Origin: Madurella fahalii
Taxonomy: Eukaryota; Ascomycota; Sordariomycetes; Sordariales
NCBI GenBank assembly: GCA_029876055.1
Contig: CM056878.1
Span: 2,046,001-2,110,000 of the forward strand
DNA length: 64,000 nt
Direction of reading: 5' to 3'
The translations under genes and the position numbers were made by a program. The notes beneath the pieces are model-generated. The model saw nothing but the letters and a program-made list of their open reading frames with translations, was not told the DNA's origin and searched no databases. This document shows, in pieces, positions 12,201-24,229 of this stretch; the first letter of the stretch is position 1; each line of letters starts with the position of its first letter.

Positions 12201-13490
12201 CGTCCACATGATGGGGAGTTCTTGATCCACGCCCAAACCCAGGTCCGTTATTTGCTAGCGGACGTGTCTTGGGACGACCAATTGACTGCGAATTGCGCCG
12301 AGCAACCCCATCAAAGGACCAATGACTCTATCTTCATGTCAGGCAGCGGCGACGAGGCAGCCACTAAAGAATGGCATCGGCGATCAGCTGCCGAGCCCCG
12401 CAAAGGCTACCGCGATCCACGGGCCAGGGCGAGATCTTGATCCACAGTTGAGGCCGTGGCGGTTGGTCGACGGAGGAGAAAAAAAGAGAGAAAAAAGAAA
12501 GAAAAAAAATCGGAAAAGATGAGAAAACGGAGCGGGAAAAGAGAGACAGAGAATAGATCAAACAAGCGCAGCTCGCTCACTCGCCGTGCTCCCCCCCACC
12601 AACAGGCCATTTTGAGCCCACTGTTGCATCTTGCAGCTTCGTTCCCTTTTTGGAAACCCCCCTGCTTTCCTTTCTGGGCGCGGGGAGCGCAACACGAGGC
12701 ACCATGAGGGTTGCATCGTGCAAGGGGCGACATGAGAGTGATGATCAAGAAGAATGTCTGTGCTGCCCACGCTTCCCTCCTTCGACCATCAAGACGACTC
12801 TCCTGCCCCGCCGCTCCGCCGCCCTTTGACATCAGGCACGGCCGCCGATGACGACCTGCCGGCCAGGAAACAAGCTCCAAACCTGGAACAACCGACATGC
12901 GACGCCCGGGCCACACGCCGGCTTCGGGCTGCTGGGTAAAAGGCGATAGCCGCCCGCGGATGACAATTTGGGGGGGGGGGGGGGGAGGGGGAGGGGGCCA
13001 ACGACCTGCTTCGGGACCCAAAACCCGCATTTTCGAGCGACTGCCGGCCGGGACGGCCAATTGCCTTGCTCTTCAACGGTTTGTGCGAACTCGGAATATT
13101 TGCTCCCCCCACCTAGCTCCCCCAAGCATCAAGCATGGGGAGTCGTCGGCGGCAAAGGGGGTCAACGGTGTGCGTGCGGCCAGCCACGGCGGCGCAGACA
13201 TTCTCTCAGTGCTCGCTAGAGAAATTCGGGAAAGATTCTTCTGAGATGTCCGAAAAGTGCGCTTTACCTAACTCTATGCAGATCGGCTGGCGCTGTGTGA
13301 AATGCCATCCTCATCTCGTACCCGCGCATGAAGTCGGATGTGGGACCTCTCATGCTGTTTCACAGGTATGGACAAGGCGCAGCCTTGGAAGGCTGAGTTG
13401 GTTCTTTCGTCTGATCTTTTATTTTTTTTTTATCTTTCTCCGGTCAATGCACATTCGCTCAGCCGAACCCTGCCTCCCCGCACCGCATTT

Positions 13491-13504
13491 GTACAGTACT
13501 GTAC
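13491..13504. repeat. perfect palindrome GTACAGTACTGTAC
   Basis: The 14-nt sequence equals its own reverse complement. Shorter forms recur in non-coding DNA elsewhere (3970, 11300, 25347, 34712). Confidence 0.8.
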
Positions 13505-14619
13505 CGCGCTGCACCGCGCCGCGGCAGCGGGCAGCGGGCAGCGGGCATCGGCAGCATGCAACACGCAAGGGACGAACCAACCTACATTGTGTCCACTGCT
13601 ACTGCTACCTGTCTCAGGGTGCCAGGCCCAACATCAGCTCCCCATCTAGTTTTAGCGTCATGCACAAAAATGGACGCCGCCCGCTACCCAGTTTCCAGCA
13701 TTTTGGCGGTTGGGGACTTGCGAGCGAACTGCAAGGAGACGGCTCAGCGTGCACAATTTGGCCCCAACGACATATTGTTCACGTAGTGGCGTCTGCTTTC
13801 TGAAACTGGGGCAGAATAGGCCAGGCCGTGCCTTGGCTAGCTGCTAAGATTTTGATATTCGTCATGTGCGTAATGTCCGCCCCTTACTTACACGGCTTTC
13901 GCTTGTCTTGGAAACATGCCCCATCTTGTATCACATTCACAAGCGCGGTAGAGGCGCATATCACATCTCTATGTGCCAGACGGCCATAGACAACCCCCCT
14001 AAACAAAGCCGGTTCTGAGGACCCGGCCCAACTCACGGCCGCCTCTGGCCCCCCTCCATAGGCGCTTAGAGATCGGCCCCTATCCGTAGCCGACCCGACC
14101 CAGTCGCTTCTACCGGCAGATGATGGTCCACCAGGCAGCGCCATGTAACCCACCGGGGTGAAGGGGTGATATCTGCTCCAACGTCTTGCACACTCGGTGG
14201 CCTTGGTGTAGAAGGGGTGGGTATCCTCAGCCTCGGTGTATGAGACGGCGGCGCCACGCACCGCAATAAAGAAGAGACCCCCAGCGGTAACGGTAACGGC
14301 ACTAGTGCAGTACGAAGGCGGGTTTTAAGTAAAGTTGATAGTCACAGAGGGGGAAACGGAAAGGACGGAAGTGGAAAAAAAAAGGGGGGAGGGATAAGAA
14401 TCACACGATGGAAAAAACAAACAGAAAAACCGACTCCCTACATTTTACCGAGTGCTAGTTACATCAGATGAGCCGCGACATTCCACAATCCTCACCTGCA
14501 GTAGCCATCACGTCTCTAATCTGAAAGTGTGTGCGGCTGAAACTCAACAGGCACTTGCAGAACTTGAACGGAGGTGGCATGGAAACCGAGCCCCTTGCGG
14601 TGTAAACAGTGTGAGCAAA

Positions 14620-14672
14620 CACATCACACAGCACAACACAGCACAACACATCACAACACAACACAACACAGC
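14620..14672. repeat. degenerate CACAACACAG repeat
   Basis: A run of about 50 nt built from CACAA, CACAG and CATCA units in gene-poor DNA. It has no coding sense. Confidence 0.8.
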
Positions 14673-15115
14673 AACAATGCTTTCTCATTATAATTGTCCC
14701 ATACATTTCGCATGCCATGTCTAACAAAGTTAAGGGAATGTGGATATATATCGTGACGGGCATTCAACATTTCAGGTTTAGCTCTCTCGTTTCCATCCGA
14801 TTCTCCTTCCTTGCATCTCCCCCCCTCCATCCCTTTTTTTCCCCCCCCCAGGTGGCGACGGCGTAAGCGTGCATGCGTCCGAGTGCCGTGCGGATTCGGT
14901 GACGCGGCCATCACCGTTCAAGCAAGGGAGCGGCCTCTTCTCCCCCCAAACATCGTCACATAGCCGTTCCAGTATCTGGAACTCGACTGACGTGCTGAGC
15001 CCGCCAATACAGCTCGCGCTGACGGGGCTCGGCATATCGTAGGTTGGCTGACCGGGAGCTGCTCGAGACAACCTTCCTGGCCTAGCCGACCCGTCTGACT
15101 TGTTCTAGGTCGGGT

Positions 15116-16623
15116 TTACCGTTTGATGATGGTGACTGAGGCAGTTGTGTCAGCACTCCAGATCCGTAAACACCCAACGACAACAACAATTTCCAACTTA
15201 CCGATGTCTTCGTCGGCCAGTTCATGAGAAAGGCCGACCCGTTGAGGCTGGTGCTTGACAGACTTGCCATAGACGACGGCGGACTTGAACTGTTCGACGA
15301 TACTCCGATGGATAGCATTGCACTAGTTATGGGTCAGTCCCTGGTCCCCAAACGCTGGATCATGGGGCGGTCAACACTTACAAAATCCTCGACGGTGCAC
15401 TTTGTAGAACGCAGCACGACGGGGGATTCGTAGTCGGGCATTCTCCCCTTGGGTTTGGTGTATACGCGGACCAGGTTCAGCTTCTCCCACCTGCGCAAAA
15501 AGTTAGCACTAGAGAAAGTCGAGCGTGGGCGGGGTGCAAAATCTCACATGGCCTCCATCAACTCGTCAATATTCCACCCGTGCTCCGAGCTGATAGGAAC
15601 CGAGTTGGGGATCCGATAGAGCAGATCGAGCTCCTCGATGCTGATGCTGTCGATCTTGTTGAGCACATAGATGACGGGGATATAGCTGCGGCTCTTGGCC
15701 TCGAGGACATCGATCACGTCGTCGATGGTGGCGTCGCACCGGATGGAGATATCCGCCGAGCTGATCTTGTACCTGTACGTCGCCTTTGCATCAGCCGCCC
15801 ATCCGTAAAACATGCGGGACCAGGAGATGACCCACTCGCTCATGACCGCCTTGATCTCATCATGATCAATATGCGTCAACGGCACCGTGCTCGTGATGTT
15901 CAGCCCACCCTTGTCCTTCTTCTTGAACGTGATGTTCGGCGGCTCCTTGTTGATCCTGATGCCGAACCCCTCCAGCTCCGCCTCGATCACCCTCTTGTCC
16001 GTCAACGGCTTGTTCACGTCCAGCACGATAAAGATCAGGTGGCACGTCTTGGCCACCGCAATCACCTGTCTTCCTCTGCCCCGGCCGTCCTTGGCGCCCT
16101 CGATGATCCCGGGCAGGTCGATGATCTGCAGCGGCGCGCCGTTGTACTTGACCTGGCCGGGGACGCTCGTCAGCGTCGTGAACTCGTAGGCCGCCGCCTC
16201 CGAGTGCTGCCCCGTCAGGCGCGACATGAGCGTCGATTTTCCGACCGAGGGGAAACCGATGAAGCCGATGCTGGCGACGCCCGTGCGAGCCACATCGAAG
16301 CCCGCTCCGCCGCCGCCGCCGCCGCCCGACGGGGTGAGGAGCTCGCGCTTGAGCTTGGCGAGCTTGGCTTTGAGCTGGCCGAGATGGTACGAGGTGGCCT
16401 TGTTCTTTTGGGTTCGAGCCATCTGTTGGCGGGGGTTAGAGCATGTACAGTAGCCGCAGTTCCCAGGTTGCTGAGCGGGATCTAGGAGGGGCGGATAGAG
16501 GTAGACGTACTTCGGTCTCGATTTCCTTGATCTATTTGCGCGCCGAGACTTGGTTAGCTCTCTGGAGTCATCGCGATCGCTGAAGCGGTCGTTGTGACAT
16601 ACCTTCTCCACTGTTGTCGACAT
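15116..16623 (-). CDS. rbg1: developmentally regulated GTP-binding protein 1 (DRG1/Rbg1 GTPase)
   Basis: Seven exons on the minus strand: 16603..16623, 16511..16531, 15836..16422, 15548..15772, 15382..15490, 15202..15322, 15116..15135. They give 367 aa, the usual length of DRG1. The N-terminus reads MSTTVEKIKEIETEMARTQK. The GTPase domain shows P-loop GFPSVGKST, switch region YEFTTLTSVPG, G3 DLPGIIEGA and G4 NKID. The C-terminal TGS domain includes CTVEDF and VKHQPQRVGLSHELADEDI, and the protein ends VTIIKR. Rbg1 works with Tma46/DFRP1 on ribosomes to help translation. The first two exons are 21 nt each. The 63-nt intron 15773..15835 has no stop and keeps frame, so an annotation that misses it gains 21 residues. 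Splicing it out restores the expected SEYKISSADI. Confidence 0.95.
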
Positions 16624-17420
16624 GTTTGCGGTGTTGCACTACTAATATCCTGCCTCTGGGAACTATGCTTTTTGCGTCGCGGGGTGGTGGTGGTGGTGGC
16701 GATGGGAGCGGCCTTGAAGGATGATGTTGAGTTGTCGATGTGGGAATTTTGATGGTGGGGCAAAATTCGATAAGAGACGAGGTTACAAGAGAGCGCCAAG
16801 GGGGCAAATTGGTAACTTTACTGTACCCAAGGGTTGATGGGAACAACAACCCCCCCACCCTCCAAAGGGTGTCAGATCATTCACTCCACATCAGATGCCC
16901 AAAGATGTTTCACAAGTTGTATCAATCCCGTTCATGATTCTCGTTCCATCCACGGCATTCACATACACTTCATGTTATGTACACTTTGGAACTCGATCCC
17001 CAGCCAAACCCCCCGAGACCCCAACCCCCGGTCCCTGCGTCCGTGATGGTCCACCGCCCTGTTGGACTGGAGAAGCCCTCCAGAGAAAATTCCAAGATAC
17101 AACGACATGATCATTGTCCTTTTCAACCGTGAAGCCACATACACTGCAAATTCATCAAGGGTATCTCCCGGAACCCGTTCGGAGACAGACCCGATCCTGC
17201 TCCGAGACAGCTGTTGCCAGTGACGGCCTCTTTCCATACTGGGCGGCAGCTCAAAGCAGAGCGCATGTCGCTTTGCGCCGGTTCCAATCCCAGAAAGCAT
17301 TCCGGTCTATCCATGCTTTCCCCCCCCCTTTTGCTCCTGAAAACAAACGAGATGAATTATTCTAATCGTGGAAATGGAGAAACCACACTTCCCGGCTGGG
17401 ACTGGCCCCGCTTGGCCTAG
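16624..17420. other. intergenic region, ankyrin gene 3' flank and DRG1 promoter
   Basis: Both neighbours are on the minus strand. I see a GGTGGT/CCACCA repeat near 16681-16700 upstream of DRG1 and no convincing coding frame. Confidence 0.6.
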
Positions 17421-20400
17421 CTAGTCGATGCTGTCGTTAAGCATGCCGTGGATGCCATTAACCAACGGTCGAGCCTGTGCTGGGCCCGACTCGGAAGACG
17501 GGGAGATCGGTTGGTTGCCGGTCCCGTTGGCCGTCGTTGTTGTAATTAACCTTGGCGATTCCAGACCGTTGACCGTTGCTGCCGCCGTATGGGACGAGGC
17601 ACTCCCAGGCGATGAGTGTACACCGTTCGGCAAGCGTGGCGACTCGGCATCAACCATCACGTCGTCGAGACCCTGCTCCTTGCAGAGCCTGCTGTACGCC
17701 GGATCGTCCCGCGAAACAGCGACAAAGCCACGGCGCGGGATCCGTTGCCTCCGGAAAGGCGACGAGCTGGCTGCCCTGAGCCTCGGCTTGTCTTCAGCGA
17801 CTAGCTCGCCGTTGACAAAATGCTTATTGCTTGGCGCAAACCCATGGAGGCCATTGACCTCCGGATCGCTCCTCCACTTCTGGTGGGGTGTCCAGCTGAT
17901 GGACTGCACTTCGTTCTCCGGAAGCTCGCAATATGCCATGGTGAGCTTGACATTGCGGAGATGATGCATCGTCGGGATGATATACATGAAATCGGAGGCC
18001 TTGAAAGCGCGTTAGCATAGGGACGTACAAGAGTGAATTGAGCCGGCATCATCGCACCTTGACGAAGAACATGTCCATGGCAGCGAACTTCTCCCATGCT
18101 TCTGCCCGAAGCCTTTCGAGCGTGCGGTAGCCCATCCGGTGCGGTTCGTCTTCCCCATAGTAACCCGGGAGCTGTTGCCCAAGCTCAAAGAGACTGGGGG
18201 TTGTCAGCGCATACCGATCTGACTCTAGCCGCCAGATGACTCGCTTTGCAACGGCTGAGACAGGCATCCGGGTCCAGGCCGTGTCTGTACACGTCTCGTT
18301 AGTCGGGGTTCCGAATCGGACCAGATAGACAGACGGGAAAACTTACATCGCGAGAGCTCCAAGTCCTTCTCTCCGAGGAGTAGCGCAACCTGAGTGTTGA
18401 GCAACCACTGCTCTCTCCCATCCCTGGTGCCGTTCGCTTCCGGACAGATACAGTCATATCGTACTCCTTGCATCATGCTGAACTTCTCAGCCACTTCGGG
18501 TGTTTTTGGGTTGACGGAACCGTCGAGCCAACGAAGGAGCGGGGGGAGCTTGGCGAGACGAGCCCGTTCCTGCTCGAGACGTATCCGCCGTTGATCGGCT
18601 TCCTTAGCCGCACGCTCAGCCTCTCTAGCTGCTCGCCGACGCTCCATCTCCTCTCGGAGAGCCCGCTCCTTGCGCTCCTGCTCTTTCCGCTCCTGTTCTT
18701 TCCGCTCCTCTTCTTCACGCTTACGTCGCGCCTCTTCAGCAGCTTCGCGCTCGAGCTGTTCTCTACGGAGCCGCTCTTCCTCTTCTCGCCTCTTCCGTTC
18801 CTCCTCCTCTCTCTGTTTCCGCTCCTCTTCCTCTCTTCTGATCCTCTCCTCTTCTTCCCGTTTCTTCCTCTCCTCCTCCTGGAGCCGCCGCTGCCGCTCC
18901 TCCTCCTCCCGCTGTCGTCGCTCTTCTTCCTCGCGTCGTTTCCGTTCTTCTTCCTCTTTCCGCTTCCGCTCTTCTTCCTCTTTTCGCCGTCGCTCCTCTT
19001 CTTCTCGTCGCCGCGCTTCTGCCTCGGCAAGCCGCTTGGCTTCTTCTTCTTCTAGCCGAAGCCGCTCCTTTTCCTGTTCCTCCTCTTCTTTCCGCTTCTT
19101 TTCTTCCTCCTTCCTCCTTGCCTCACGCGCCTGGGCTTCGAGCTCAGCCCGTCTCTTCTTTTCGTCTTCTTCCTTCTCCTTTAACAGAGAAATCCGAGAT
19201 TCTGGTGTGTCATTCACCAGCGGAGCCGCATCAGGCATCTCGATGTCTGGATCTTCGGATTTGACGTGAATGCTGCTCTCGGAGGAGACGGACTTGCCGG
19301 ATTCCCGTCGATTGTGAAGCAGCGAATCCGTCTTCTTGGGCTTTGGTGTGGGCCTACGTTCCTCTTCGTCGCGGTTCTTTGAAGGGAGCCGCGGCCCTGC
19401 CGAGACTGAGGCGGATCTGGGATCCCGAGGCGCGGGTGCTTTTAGCAATCGATCATCAGAGTGACTGGACTTTGGTCGTTTCTCCTTGCCGTCGGCATCC
19501 AGACGTCTCCTCTTGACCGGCGCCTCATTGGCGTCCTTCTCCATCGATCCAAGGTGAGGAGGGGTTTCGCTAGACCTGTACCGCTTGCCAGTACTTTCCC
19601 CAGACACAGACAGTCTATCACGGGATTCGTCCCGCTTAAGAGCCTTGGTCCTGTCGTGATACTTTTCCGTCTTGTGCGTCTTTTCGAACTCCTCCCTCGG
19701 GCTGGATGGTTCCTTCATGGAAGAAGCATTAGATGCCAGACTAGGACGCCGTTGCTTTTCGCGCTCGCCCTTCAATTCTCGTCCAGAAACAAGCTTCCGT
19801 CTCGGCTTGACTGTCTCCCCTTCAGACGATGCTGCAGCGAGGTCGGACTCGGCACGCTTCGCTTTCGTTACGGGCTTTGCGGCGGGCGAGGCTTCACGGT
19901 CAGAGATGGCGATGGCTGGGATGCGGTCCTCTTTCTTGGGTCTGCCGGGGCCGCGCTTAGGGGAACTTTGGTCGTCCTGGCGCGCCGCAAGGGAGCTTGA
20001 TCGGCGCTTCTCCCTAGGACTAGCGGAGAGTTTCGCAGAAGCCGGCTTTTTCGCGTCTCGCGTAGGGCTGGAGGCCTTCTTCCTAGGAGCCTTTGAAGTA
20101 TCGTCCTTCGCATCGGCACGGCGCCTGGGTTCGCGGTCCTGGTCTCGCCTGCTGGGCGATCGATTTTTCGAAGTCTCTTTATGCGTCTTTTTGTACTCGT
20201 CATATGCATCCTTCAGCATGTGCTCTTCCTCCATCCAATTCGGACCCCGCCGTCTTCTCGCAATCTCGTAGTACGTCTCCCCCTTAGTGCGGCGGGTCGG
20301 ATCAAAATCGTTCTGATCGAGGAGCAACCTGATGACCTTGATATTCTCTTGCCCGATAGCGGCTAATATTGGCGTCGAGTACTCGCCGTCTGAGATGGGC

Positions 20401-22205
20401 GGAGGGTCGGGATTTGCCCTGCCCAGAGCGAGTAGGAGTTGCATGACGATATCGTGGCCCCCCCGGGCGGCTGCAACCATGGATTCGGGGTCGTCAAAGG
20501 TGTCTCTGACCTGAAGAATGCGCGTAACAGTCTCCTCATCACCACGGGCGGCGGCTTGACGGAGGGTCTTGTCGTCCATGGGCATGTACAGCAAGTGGTT
20601 GCTGGTCTTGGTCGCGCGAACGGTGCCTGCTCTCCGACCGCCGCCGGCGCGGATGGAGCTGGACGCTCCAGGGGATCTCCGGGGGCTCTCGGGGCCGTGA
20701 GAGGAACGAGCATCGGTGTGGTCCAGATGGTGCTCCTCCGAAGTTCGCCGTCGCTCACCCATCTTCTGCTTGGCTTCCTGAAGAGCCCGTCTTATCTCGT
20801 CGGCGTGATCCAGCTCGTCATTAAGCCGGTCAATCGGCTCTTGTCCGTACGCGTTGGCCTTGCGAGGGTTCACGCCGGCGTCGAGCAGGATCCTGACCAC
20901 CTCCAGGTGACCATTCTCTACCGCGTCGAGCAGAGGCGTGTCTTTGTCATTATTGACACAATCGAGGTTGCACCCCGCATCCACAAGCAGCTTCACAATA
21001 TCGTCGAAGCCATTGAGTGCCGCGATCTGCAGCGGAGTGTTGCCGGCGTAATCGGCGACGTTGATGTCTTCGGGACGTTCCTGCAGCCTCTGCTTCGCCG
21101 TCTCGTACTCACCCTTGGCGCAGGCTCTCGCAAGGAATGTCTGACCGTGAGCGTCAAGATGTTTCTTGTGCGGCGCCATCTTCGCGGGAGAAATGGTAGA
21201 TTCTGCGGTCGCAGGCGTGGCCAGGCCACGCAATTTGGAGCTGCGCGGATGTGGGCTGCCGCTCGCAGACGACTCGTCGGAGTGGTAGTCGGTCGACTGG
21301 AGCGGCGCCGGTATCCGTTTCTTCTTCTGGCTGAGCCCGTTGGAAGAGTGCGCGGGAAGCTGCGTCGAAATGCTCCGGCGGTGTGCTCGGGGGTGGGGAG
21401 AAACGGACCTATTCCGGGCCAACGAATGCGGTTCGTGATACGCTTTAGCCGGGAGATGCTGTTTGCGAGACGCGTCGAGGCCGGAGCCCGATGTGCGCTG
21501 GCGGCGGACCTTGCGATTCTCTGCCTCGTCTTCCGAGTCGGGCCTTGGCGCCTTGCGCTTGTGAGGAACCACCTTGTCCAGGGATTTAGGCTTCTCTTTG
21601 GTCGAGGTTTTCGGCGAATCCACATGGGCCGTCTCGGAATCCGAGCGTGCATTCGAGGGGCGGCGACGGCGCTGGGGCTGCGGTGGAGATGCCGGCGCGG
21701 AGCTCAAGCCGCTGGACCCGTCCTTGATTTTCGATTTGTCGAGGTGTTTCTTCTTCTTGCCGACCAGAGACGCCGCGCCGTCATTCGAGCCCGTGGCCGT
21801 GACCGACACGGGCTTGTCTGTCCTGCCGCTGCGGTCGGCTCTGTCGCCCTCGCGATCCTGCTTCAAATTAGACGGCTTGCGACCGAGCGTTACCGAAGCA
21901 GCGTCTTCTGTGTCGCTCTTGTCCTCGTGCTTTATGATCTTGCGCACTTTGGAGGGTGAGTGGCCGTCTTTGCCCGGCAGGACGATAGTCTCAGCATCAG
22001 AGTTCCCGTCGGCACCGCCATCGTCGTCGTTGGTGCGCGAGGCGGACGCACTTGGCCTACCATCTTTGAAGGAAAGCTCGGGTTTCAGGGCACTCGACGA
22101 CTTGGCGACGGCGGAGGCCCTGGGATGATCGGTGTCGCTGCCCGGCCGCTTGGGGGAAGCAGCAGGCTTCGTGGAGGCGGGCTCAGCAGCATTCTGCGCA
22201 TCCAT
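17421..22205 (-). CDS. large ankyrin-repeat protein with E/R/K-rich helix, probably nuclear
   Basis: Three exons: 18347..22205, 18058..18284, 17421..17999 (1554 aa). Introns are 62 bp (GTAAGT...TACAG) and 58 bp (GTGCGA...CAAG, branch CTAAC). Residues 1-350 are Ser/Pro/Lys-rich and disordered, with many basic patches that could act as nuclear signals. Ankyrin repeats occupy about residues 360-445 (AGNTPLQIAALNGFDDIVKL, DTPLLDAVENGHLEVVRILL) and about 525-640 (DKTLRQAAARGDEETV, ESMVAAARGGHDIVMQLLL). A charged, low-complexity stretch follows. About 1010-1215 is a near-continuous E/R/K region that should form a long single alpha-helix or coiled coil. The C-terminal part (LLRWLDGSVNP ... TQVALLLGEKDLELSRYTAW, RVIWRLESDRYALTTP, MGYRTLERLRAEAWEKFAAM) looks like a conserved fungal domain I cannot name. 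A scaffold role in chromatin is possible but inferred. Confidence 0.85.
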
Positions 22206-23384
22206 GTCATTTAATTCGAAGAACGACTACCGTTTTGCACCATCCTGGTCGCTGCGTTGGCCGGGACTTTTGAACACGACGGAATGGGGGATGTGCGGCG
22301 ATTGAACACGTCGAGGGAAATGGTGCGCCAGACAAGCCCGAGATCGTGGGGAGCGAAGAGTGAGTCGTTGGTGAGAAGCAAACCCGGGCACAGACAGACG
22401 CACAGCCGCCCCGTGTCCACTGTCCAGAATAGCCAGCGAACACGCAAAAAAAGACAGCGACAGGCGGGCGGAGCGAGCGCGCGGCAGCGTAACAGGGTTG
22501 GGGGGGCGGGATTGGGGGGGGGGGGGGAAGAATAACAAGTTACACCCAGGACCGGACGGAAATGCTGCACAAACGGGTCAAACGATATACTGATACAGGC
22601 TGCCGTTAGAGATGGCCGCGGATTGCTGGTTTGGCGATAGAGGGTGGTTTTTCGAGAAGAGGAGCCGGGACGGTCTCTAACCACAGACAGAGCAGTGCAT
22701 TTGGCTGGGCGCAGAGGGAAAGGCAGCTGCGGATAGGCGGGCACTTGGAGATTCCCAGATCAAAGTCTGATCGCCACCGCCGTGATTGGCCAGAGAGCAC
22801 TACGGTAGGCGACAGGATCCTTGCGCGCATTGCGTATCCAACGCGTTCGACCAGGGTGCGAGGGGGTAGTTACAGCCTGGACTGCCTGTGCATCCGTCGC
22901 AACCGGCCGATGCAATTTCTTGACGACTTCTTCAGCAAGGGTTTGTGTTTGTTGTTGTTCCTGCTGCCTTGTGGTGCCCTCCCTCGGATCCGGAGCGAAA
23001 TTTGAAGCCCAGTTTTTTTTTCCTTGGGGCGGGTTCAGTGCTCAGCAGCGCTTTGCGCCGTGTTCGGCTCGTTAATTCGTCGGTACTCGACGAGTCCAGA
23101 GCTCCCCATCCATGTTTCACAACGCCTAGTCCGAAAGCAGCGCCCTCTCCTTTTTCCTGCTGCTTGCACTTTCTGACCCGACCCGTTTGTCATCGGCTCG
23201 CATGGTCTCCTCCCACTGCAGCCTTGCCCCTCATCATTTTCCTGCCCTTGCCAGTTTTGCCCAAGCAGAAAAGGCCCGCCCTCTCTGGGTGCGCATGACA
23301 CCAAGACTTGCATCCAACTCTGCCACAGCCTGTCTGCTTCGCCCCTCCGGCTGACAAGGGCCAGGCTCTGAACAAACCGACTTG
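22206..23384. other. divergent promoter region, ankyrin gene and ALKBH6-like gene
   Basis: The two genes start about 1.2 kb apart on opposite strands. There are G runs at 22498-22530 (5' of the ankyrin gene) and a T9 run near 23012. No convincing coding frame was seen. Confidence 0.6.
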
Positions 23385-24199
23385 ATGGATTCGCCTCCCC
23401 AGACCAATACCCCGGCGACGCTGGAAGCCAGTAGGATAAATGCGCTGCCGCCCGCTGCCTACTATATCGCCGACTTCATCAGCGAAGAAGAGGAAAAGGC
23501 GATCCTGCACAAGGTAGTTCCGGCGCCGCGCTGTTCTTCGATTAACCGCTGCATCTAACCCGACGCCGCAAGGTCGAGACGGCGCCCAAGGCGCGATGGA
23601 GGCAGCTGACACATCGGCGCCTCCAGCCCTGGCCGTCAGATCTCGTCAAGGACACTCTTGTCGATGCCAGACCGTTGCCCGACTGGCTAGAACAGCCCGT
23701 CGTCTCGCGTCTCCTCTCGATCCCTCTATCCGATAACGAGCCGAATATCTTTGCCGAGAGTCCTCACGGCCGACCGAACCATGTCCTTATCAACGAATAT
23801 CCGCCAAACACGGGCATCATGCCGCACAAAGACGGCAGCGCCTACTATCCCGTTGTTTGCACAGTGAGTCTTGGCTCCAGCCTCTGTCTCAATCTCTACA
23901 GGAGCAAGGAAGACGGTGCGCTGGACCCAGAGCCGGTATGGAGAATCTTGCAAGAGCCACGCAGTCTCTTGGTCACCACCGCAGATCTCTATTCTGAGTA
24001 TCTCCACGGCATAGAGCCGATTTCGGCCGACGTAAACATCTCGGAGCAGACCATCGTGAACTGGAGCCTTCTGCGTGCGCCATCACTCTACAATGACGGG
24101 CTGAATAAGCGGCAAACGCGCACCAGCCTCACATATCGCGATGTGCTCAAGGTCTCCAAGCTCGGCAACAAGCTTGGGCCCATGTTCAAACGCCCATGA
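23385..24199 (+). CDS. ALKBH6-like 2-oxoglutarate/Fe(II) dioxygenase
   Basis: Two exons, 23385..23513 and 23573..24199, separated by a 59-bp intron (GTAGTT...CAAG, branch CTAAC); 251 aa, close to human ALKBH6 (238). The fold is read from ALPPAAYYIADFISEEEEKA at the start, the iron site His128-x-Asp130 in MPHKDGSAYY, distal His188 in YLHGIEP, and the 2-oxoglutarate arginines in RTSLTYR (226, 232). AlkB-type enzymes oxidatively remove alkyl groups from nucleic acids; the substrate of ALKBH6 is poorly defined, with nucleic-acid damage proposed. All catalytic residues are present. It converges on the reductase gene, with about 30 bp between stop codons. Confidence 0.92.
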
Positions 24200-24229
24200 G
24201 TGGAGTCTGATCGATGGGCCGCGATCGTG

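Larger units (their letters stand above)
8595..15115. other. 6.5-kb gene-poor region
   Basis: This lies between the start of the CENP-B-type gene (left, minus) and the 3' end of DRG1 (right, minus), so most of it is probably the 5' regulatory region and leader of the former. No open frame has a recognisable domain or convincing codon pattern, and the longest ones overlap on both strands. Visible structure includes a GCTTTGCCAG repeat (9181-9207), a GTT repeat (about 9288-9307, reading CAA on the gene's strand), a G run (12970-12985), a perfect 14-nt palindrome (13491-13504) and a CACAACACAG-type repeat (14620-14672). Confidence 0.55.

Noticed and set aside
12407..13060. 217-residue frame on the minus strand
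   Set aside because: It reads through a G run and A-rich tract and shows no domain.
15580..16485. 301-residue frame on the plus strand
   Set aside because: It lies antisense to DRG1, whose protein is unmistakable; the frame shows no domain.
20439..21959. 506-residue frame on the plus strand
   Set aside because: It is antisense to the ankyrin gene and rich in Arg/Val; no recognisable domain.
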